DNA from: CAYRTV01 sp046483285
GTDB taxonomy: Bacteria; Acidobacteriota; Aminicenantia; Aminicenantales; Aminicenantaceae
Reading direction: 5' to 3'
DNA: 46,808 nucleotides
Assembly (NCBI GenBank): GCA_046483285.1
Contig: JAWODN010000003.1
Coordinates: 1-46,808, forward strand
In this document: positions 42,938 through 46,808 of the stretch, in pieces
How the letters are laid out: the number at the start of each line of letters is the position of its first letter
Numbering within the stretch: the first letter of the stretch is position 1
Made by a program: the position numbers and the translations under genes
Notes under the pieces: generated by a model
The model's database searches: none
What the model saw: only the letters and a program-made list of their open reading frames with translations
Told to the model about the DNA's origin: nothing

Positions 42938-43180
42938 CCTGTTCATAAAAAAATTGCGATGGTCCTTTGAATCTTTCATCAGCACCGATATTCATCATTT
43001 TTTTAAAAAGCACAAACATCACGTTTTTCCTTGCATATATTGCATTATAATCGCAATTTTTTTACCCTTCGGGCGGGCCGGATCTCACCGCATCTGCCGG
43101 CTTGCGGCTCGTCGCAGTGAAGTGCCACGGCGTCCTCGCCGCAACTCCGGCATCTACGGCAATCCCGGCCCGTGAACAGG
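42938..43180 (+). mobile_element. Composite MITE-like element with inverted CCTGTTCA ends
   Basis: CCTGTTCA (42938-42945) and TGAACAGG (43173-43180) bound a 243-bp element. Inside are the 119-bp unit (42946-43064), module D (43065-43131) and a CGGGCCGGGATTGCCG-type end (inverse, about 43150-43172). It is the uninterrupted counterpart of the composite at 9342-9720, in the opposite orientation. The outer flanks carry CCTGACC on both sides, facing opposite ways. It lies upstream of the TPR operon. Confidence 0.7.
42946..43064 (+). mobile_element. 119-bp inverted-repeat unit (MITE-like), copy 2
   Basis: A perfect 15-bp inverted repeat: TAAAAAAATTGCGAT at 42946-42960 and ATCGCAATTTTTTTA at 43050-43064. 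The length is the same as in the copy at 9589-9707. One base differs in each arm (TTGCGAT against TGGCGAT) and the change is matched in the opposite arm. The centre is AT-rich and diverged, with no open frame. Confidence 0.75.
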
Positions 43181-43290
43181 CGAGGCGAGCCTGACCTGCG
43201 GCTTTCTCTTTCCAAAAATTTTCCACGGGATTATTATAGCAATTTTTGTGCCATTTTGCTTGTTTTTGCCCATCTGGCCTGAAGAGCACG

Positions 43291-43390
43291 GGAAGAGCGG
43301 CGATCCATCATCCCGCCCCATGACCACAGTTCAGAAGTCATTGTCATGGTTCGTGGTGTATTATACCCATGATGAATTCATAAAGGTTAT
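43291..43390 (+). repeat. Interspersed repeat (partial B plus module A) upstream of rpmB
   Basis: gcggcgatccatcatcccgc then ttcagaagtcattg, followed by module A with GTGTATTATACCC and GATGAATTCATAAAG. It lies about 180 bp upstream of rpmB; whether it carries the rpmB promoter is unknown. The 43391-43560 stretch after it includes cgtgcgaaaggccgcaccgc, similar to 13967-13985 (cgcgcgaaggacggcacgg). Confidence 0.65.
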
Positions 43391-43569
43391 TAAAATCCGT
43401 GCGAAAGGCCGCACCGCTGGAGAGGTCTCCGGAGTGTTTGTTCAGAAAAAAGGACAAATGTCTTATTGTGATTCCAAAACAGCGGGCCATGCGGAGAACG
43501 GCAGGTTGGATTTCCAGTGAATTTATGGTATAAATAGGCTTCAAATGAAACCGAGCGGAGAACATGAAC

Positions 43570-43761
43570 ATGGCAAAAATTTGTGAAAAATGCGGCAAGG
43601 GCGCAATGTTTGGACACAGTGTAAGTCATAGCCATAAAGCATCAAAAAAGAAATGGAATCCAAATTTACAGCGGATCAAAATCGAAACGGATTCAGGTCC
43701 GCGGAAAGTTTGGGTCTGTGCGCAGTGCATCCGCAGCGGAAAAATCAAAAAGGCCGTATAA
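43570..43761 (+). CDS. rpmB: Ribosomal protein L28, zinc-binding form
   Basis: A small basic large-subunit protein. The start at 43570 (MAKICEKCGKG) is the usual L28 start and lies nine bases after GGAG; an ATG two codons earlier is possible. CEKC near the N-terminus and CAQC near the C-terminus form the four-cysteine zinc site (C+ form). KASKKKWNPNLQRIKI is conserved. About 63 aa. It is a single gene with repeat blocks on both sides. Confidence 0.95.
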   Translation: MAKICEKCGKGAMFGHSVSHSHKASKKKWNPNLQRIKIETDSGPRKVWVCAQCIRSGKIKKAV

Positions 43762-43778
43762 ATCCGTTTTATCCTTTT

Positions 43779-44150
43779 CCTGACCTATACCTTAGAAAAT
43801 GACAGCTCCGCCGTCATTCTGAGGCCTGCGAAGCAGGCCGTGAGGATCTTATTCGGCTTCGCCTGATGAGCCGGTTCTGACTCATTAGTCGAGGCACTTT
43901 AAGATTCCCGTCGCTCCGCTCCCCGGGAAGACATGCCACTTTGTCATTGCGAGGCTTGCGCCAGCAAGCCGTGGCAATCCCTTTCTGCCTCGCGAAAGCG
44001 GAACCTACCGCCCATACGAGGCAGTCTGTCATTCCGAGGCACGCAGTGCCTCGGAATCCCTGACTTAAAAGTGCTCCGCTCCGGGTCTGACCTTGGGATC
44101 ATTTTCATGGCTCTTGGTGTGAAACATGATGAATTCACAAAAAACGGCCA
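43779..44150 (+). repeat. Interspersed repeat block (module C copy 2 plus diverged module A)
   Basis: CCTGACCTATAC leads into module C (43791-44085, 295 bp), which matches 24407-24701 along its whole length with scattered substitutions and no net length change. A diverged module A (44095-44136) follows, with the GTGTATTATACAC dyad lost (GTGTGAAACA) but GATGAATTCA kept, then CAAAAAACGGCC. It fills the gap between rpmB and the converging rel/spoT gene. Confidence 0.8.
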
Positions 44151-44217
44151 TGGAGGAAGGGGCCCGCAGGGGGGCGGAGCGAGGATGGCCGGTCCCTGCC
44201 GGCTGGAATCGAAGAAA

Positions 44218-46374
44218 TTAGAGGCGGTCCACCGAATACAGGCCTTCGATAGAGGAAATGCTTTTTATAATGCGGGTGAGGTGTTGGATGTTCTGAACGG
44301 TGATGATCAGCTTGATCCTGGATTTTTCACCGGAAAGGGTGTCAAGATGGGCGCGCGTGATATTTCCTCCGGTTTCAGCGATGGAGCTGGAGAGCCTGGC
44401 AAGCAAACCCGGAGAGTCTTTGGAGTGGATAAGAAGACGCGCCTGGTAATCCTGTTTGTCCACGTTACCCCACTCTGCTTCCATCATTCTATCCGGGGAA
44501 AGCACTTCTTTTTTCACCAAGGGGCAGCGCCGGGAGTGAATGGTTATGCCTTTCCCCCGGGTGATGTACCCCACGATGGGTTCCCCTTTAATCGGCCGGC
44601 AGCATTTGCCCATTTTGAGTATTGAACCCGGCATGTCTTTGACTTGGATGACTGAATCCGGCGTGCGTGTGATCCGGGCGGCCACTTTTTCCATCAGGTT
44701 CTGTCCAGGCCGGGAGGACATCTTATCTCTCCCGAAGAGGCTGCTCAAAAATTTCTCATTGAGAACAATTTTGCCGATTCCCAATTTGATATAGAAGTCG
44801 TCCATGGAGGAAATCCTGGTTTTCGCAGTCCGGTTGATTTGTTTAAGAAGCTCTTTCTTTTTGATTGTGCCGGGGCGGATCTTGTGGCGGGAAAGTTTCC
44901 GTTCCCATATTTTTTTCCCCACCTCTTTATTTTTCTTTTTTTCTTGTTGATTCAGCCACCGGGTGATATGATGCCGGGCTTTGGAGGTGAAGACCGCGTT
45001 AAGCCAGTCGCGGGAGGGGGTTTTATCATCGGCCGTTAGGATGGTCACAATATTTCCAGGTTTGAGGATGGTTTTCAGGGATGCTTTCTGTCCATCAATT
45101 TTGGCTTCGGCGGCATGAAGCCCGATTTCCGAATGGATTTTGAATGCGAAATCAAGCGCCGTCGCGCCCATGGGAAGAGAGATAACCTTGCCTTTGGGAG
45201 TGAAGACATAGACTTCTTCCGGGATAAGATTGGTTTTTAAATTTTTTAAAAACTCGCGGGGGTTTTTTTGTTCTTTGTACAGATCGACCATATCACGCAG
45301 CCATTGCAGCCTGTTGTCTTCTCTGATCATGGATTGAGAATCGGTCTCCTTGTATTTCCAATGGGCCGCAATCCCCGCCAGGGCCAAATTGTGCATATCC
45401 CGGGTCCGGATCTGGATTTCCATGGTCATTTTTTTCTCGGTCAGAATGGTGGTGTGAAGGGCCTGATAAAGATTGGGTTTCGGCATGGAAATGAAGTCGT
45501 GGAAACGGGAAGGCAGGTAAGTCCATTTTTGATGAATGATTCCTAATGCGGAATAACAATTTTCAACGGAATCGGTGATAAGGCGGAGCGCCACAAAATC
45601 ATAAACCTGGTCAAATTCAATGTTTTGGCGCTGCATTTTAGAATAAATGCTGTAAGGCCGTTTGATGCGGCTGTAGATTTTGACTGGGATGTGATGCTTT
45701 TGCATAAGCGCGGTAAGAGATTTTTTGATCCGCTGGAGTTCTTTTGCGGATTCCTTTTTTTTCGGTTTCACCTGGGAAAGGATTTTATAATGATTTTCCG
45801 TGTCGACATATTTGAAAGAAAGATCTTCCAGCTCGGCTTTGATTTTCCCCATTCCCAGGCGGTTGGCGATAGGGGCGTAAATATCCAGGGTTTCGCGGGC
45901 GATCTGGCGCTGTTTGTTTTCCGGAAGAAACTTGAGAGTCTGAAGATTATGAATTCTATCGGCGAGTTTGATGAAGATCACACGCAAGTCATCCGTCATG
46001 GCTAATATGATTTTACGGATGGTTTCCGCATGGCGGGTTTCCGGCGAGGATTCTTCTACCAGCCCGATTTTGGTGACGCCTTCCACCAAATGGGCGATGT
46101 CTTTTCCGAAGATTTTATGCAGTTCGGGAGCGGTAACGTCCGTGTCTTCCAGAACATCGTGTAAAAGCCCGGCCGAAAGAGTGACGGCATCCAGTTTCAT
46201 GTCGGCCAAAATATTGGCGACTTCCAAAGGATGGCTGAGATAAGGTTCCCCGCTGCGGCGGACTTGACCTTTGTGTGCCTGAGCGGCAAAAACATAAGCC
46301 TTTTGAAAAGGGACCAGATCTTTCTCCGTGTACCAGCGGGAGACTTTTTCCAAAATGTCGTTGAATCTTATCAT
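44218..46374 (-). CDS. relA/spoT: Bifunctional (p)ppGpp synthetase/hydrolase (Rel/SpoT)
   Basis: It controls the stringent response by making and degrading (p)ppGpp. The N-terminal HD hydrolase domain looks complete (SHPLEVANILADM, AGLLHDVLEDTDV, FIKLADRIHNLQTL). The synthetase has RIKRPYSIYSKMQRQ, YDFVALRLITDSVENCYSA and RFHDFISMPKPNLYQALHTT. A TGS domain (VYVFTPKGKVISLPMGATAL, about 394-413), a conserved Cys/His-containing helical region (CCRPIKGEPIVGYITRGKGI) and a C-terminal ACT domain follow. The length of 718 aa fits a long RSH protein. Both active sites look functional. It is a single-gene unit bounded by repeats on both sides. Confidence 0.95.
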   Translation of the reverse strand: MIRFNDILEKVSRWYTEKDLVPFQKAYVFAAQAHKGQVRRSGEPYLSHPLEVANILADMKLDAVTLSAGLLHDVLEDTDVTAPELHKIFGKDIAHLVEGVTKIGLVEESSPETRHAETIRKIILAMTDDLRVIFIKLADRIHNLQTLKFLPENKQRQIARETLDIYAPIANRLGMGKIKAELEDLSFKYVDTENHYKILSQVKPKKKESAKELQRIKKSLTALMQKHHIPVKIYSRIKRPYSIYSKMQRQNIEFDQVYDFVALRLITDSVENCYSALGIIHQKWTYLPSRFHDFISMPKPNLYQALHTTILTEKKMTMEIQIRTRDMHNLALAGIAAHWKYKETDSQSMIREDNRLQWLRDMVDLYKEQKNPREFLKNLKTNLIPEEVYVFTPKGKVISLPMGATALDFAFKIHSEIGLHAAEAKIDGQKASLKTILKPGNIVTILTADDKTPSRDWLNAVFTSKARHHITRWLNQQEKKKNKEVGKKIWERKLSRHKIRPGTIKKKELLKQINRTAKTRISSMDDFYIKLGIGKIVLNEKFLSSLFGRDKMSSRPGQNLMEKVAARITRTPDSVIQVKDMPGSILKMGKCCRPIKGEPIVGYITRGKGITIHSRRCPLVKKEVLSPDRMMEAEWGNVDKQDYQARLLIHSKDSPGLLARLSSSIAETGGNITRAHLDTLSGEKSRIKLIITVQNIQHLTRIIKSISSIEGLYSVDRL

Positions 46375-46396
46375 GGTGCTGATTAAGCTGGTTTAT

Positions 46397-46675
46397 ACCT
46401 CAGTCTGACTTATTACCCGTGGATAATCCAGGTTAGAAAATCGAATCCTTGTGGCCATGGAAGCGGGAGATGGATCGCCGCCACGCGGATGTCCCCAGCG
46501 AGGACATCCGCTCCGATTCCGGCTTCGCTCTCCTCTCCTGCGGAGAGGAACCATGCCCGCTCAGCCTTCATACGGGCCGGCTTATCCATCATCCCGCCCC
46601 CATGGCAAAAGTTCAGAAGTGATTTTCATGGTTCGTGGTGTATTATACACATGATAAATTCATAAAAAAATGACG
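46397..46675 (+). repeat. Interspersed repeat block (modules B and A with a nested hairpin insert)
   Basis: A degraded TTATTACCCGTGGATAATCCAGG end leads to module B (46431-46482). An extra stretch (about 46483-46594) follows, with the hairpin GCGGATGTCC / GGACATCCGC (46485-46511) and the short palindrome CTCTCC-TGC-GGAGAG. cccatggcaaaagttcagaag and module A (about 46605-46664) complete it, with the perfect dyad GTGTATTATACAC. In copy 1 (174-345) modules B and A are joined without the insert. It lies upstream of rel/spoT. Confidence 0.75.
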
Positions 46676-46718
46676 TCATACCCTTATCTTCGCATTTCCG
46701 GCCGCCCCGGTTCTCTTA

Positions 46719-46808
46719 TCATCCAGGTTGACCAGACTCTTTCTTAATAATCCAGTTTGCCGCATCCAACAGGTTTTGTGCGATATAAGCGGGCTTTTCC
46801 GGGACGGA
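46719..46808 (-). CDS. 3' end of an unidentified gene (partial)
   Basis: A minus-strand frame runs from the window edge to a TGA at 46719-46721. The last 29 residues include KPAYIAQNLLDAANWIIKKE, which reads like an ordinary C-terminal amphipathic helix. The pattern recalls the tails of HAD phosphatases such as heptose bisphosphate phosphatase, but it is too short to assign. The frame ends inside normal-composition DNA and directly before the repeat block. Confidence 0.5.
   Translation of the reverse strand, partial: SVPEKPAYIAQNLLDAANWIIKKESGQPG

Noticed and set aside
43933..44625. Open frame of 230 codons opposite rel/spoT
   Set aside because: The first part is repeat module C and A; the rest is antisense to the rel/spoT ACT region.
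1..46808. tRNA or rRNA genes
   Set aside because: No T-loop-like GGTTCGA pattern with matching acceptor stem or rRNA-like stretch was noticed in the intergenic DNA; a tRNAscan run would settle it.

Overview
The window looks like a chromosomal segment from an uncultivated, Gram-negative-type, anaerobic bacterium of moderate GC. An outer membrane is suggested by a predicted C-terminal beta-barrel protein and several lipoproteins. Energy metabolism is suggested by a complete Rnf complex, ETF and polyferredoxins. The gene mix (isomerase-DUF1080 lipoprotein, DUF362 with a NapH-like polyferredoxin, peptidase-MA/TolB barrel protein) resembles Acidobacteriota, class Aminicenantia ('Candidatus Aminicenantes'). 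That placement is an inference from gene content, not a demonstrated assignment.

Layout. 1-173 is probably the 5' end of a group II intron, cut by the window edge. 332-7829 (minus) is guaA-dnaE-degenerate receiver-coaX-hypothetical. apgM (7924-9132) diverges from guaA. 9183-9720 is a block of nested repeats. 9758-13802 (plus) is AMIN amidase-DUF362-NapH-like polyferredoxin-DUF212. 14051-15822 (minus) is etfBA. 15982-20029 (minus) is yceD-rpmF-plsX-fabG-acpP-fabF. polA (20435-23113) converges with a GNAT-like gene. 24377-24861 is a second repeat block. 24966-30991 is rnfCDGEAB-rseC plus a Tat-type protein with a NusG-II domain. 31011-34982 (minus) is MFS transporter-Gfo/Idh oxidoreductase-isomerase/DUF1080 lipoprotein, a likely sugar or glycoside module. 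apbE (35236-36183), the probable flavin transferase for Rnf, converges with dnaN-dnaA. Putative DnaA boxes lie upstream of dnaA and in the dnaA-dnaN gap. 38898-42898 (minus) is an envelope operon: TPR lipoprotein, lipoprotein, large protease/propeller/barrel protein. rpmB and a rel/spoT gene follow, each between repeat blocks. The 3' end of an unidentified minus-strand gene lies at the right edge.

The coherent systems are (i) Rnf with RseC, the NusG-II protein and ApbE; (ii) fatty acid/phospholipid synthesis with yceD-rpmF; (iii) replication genes guaA-dnaE, polA and dnaA-dnaN; and (iv) a putative sugar oxidation/cleavage module.

The most unusual structure is a family of modular intergenic repeats. 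Modules repeatedly join at the short word TTCA, often inside CCTGG-N-TTATTCA or CCTGTTCA. Two 119-bp units share this junction and have perfect 15-bp terminal inverted repeats. Two larger composites have inverted CCTG...TTCA ends. A 295-bp palindrome-rich module occurs twice at equal length. The group II intron candidate begins exactly at one TTCA junction. All alignments were done by eye; no database search was possible.
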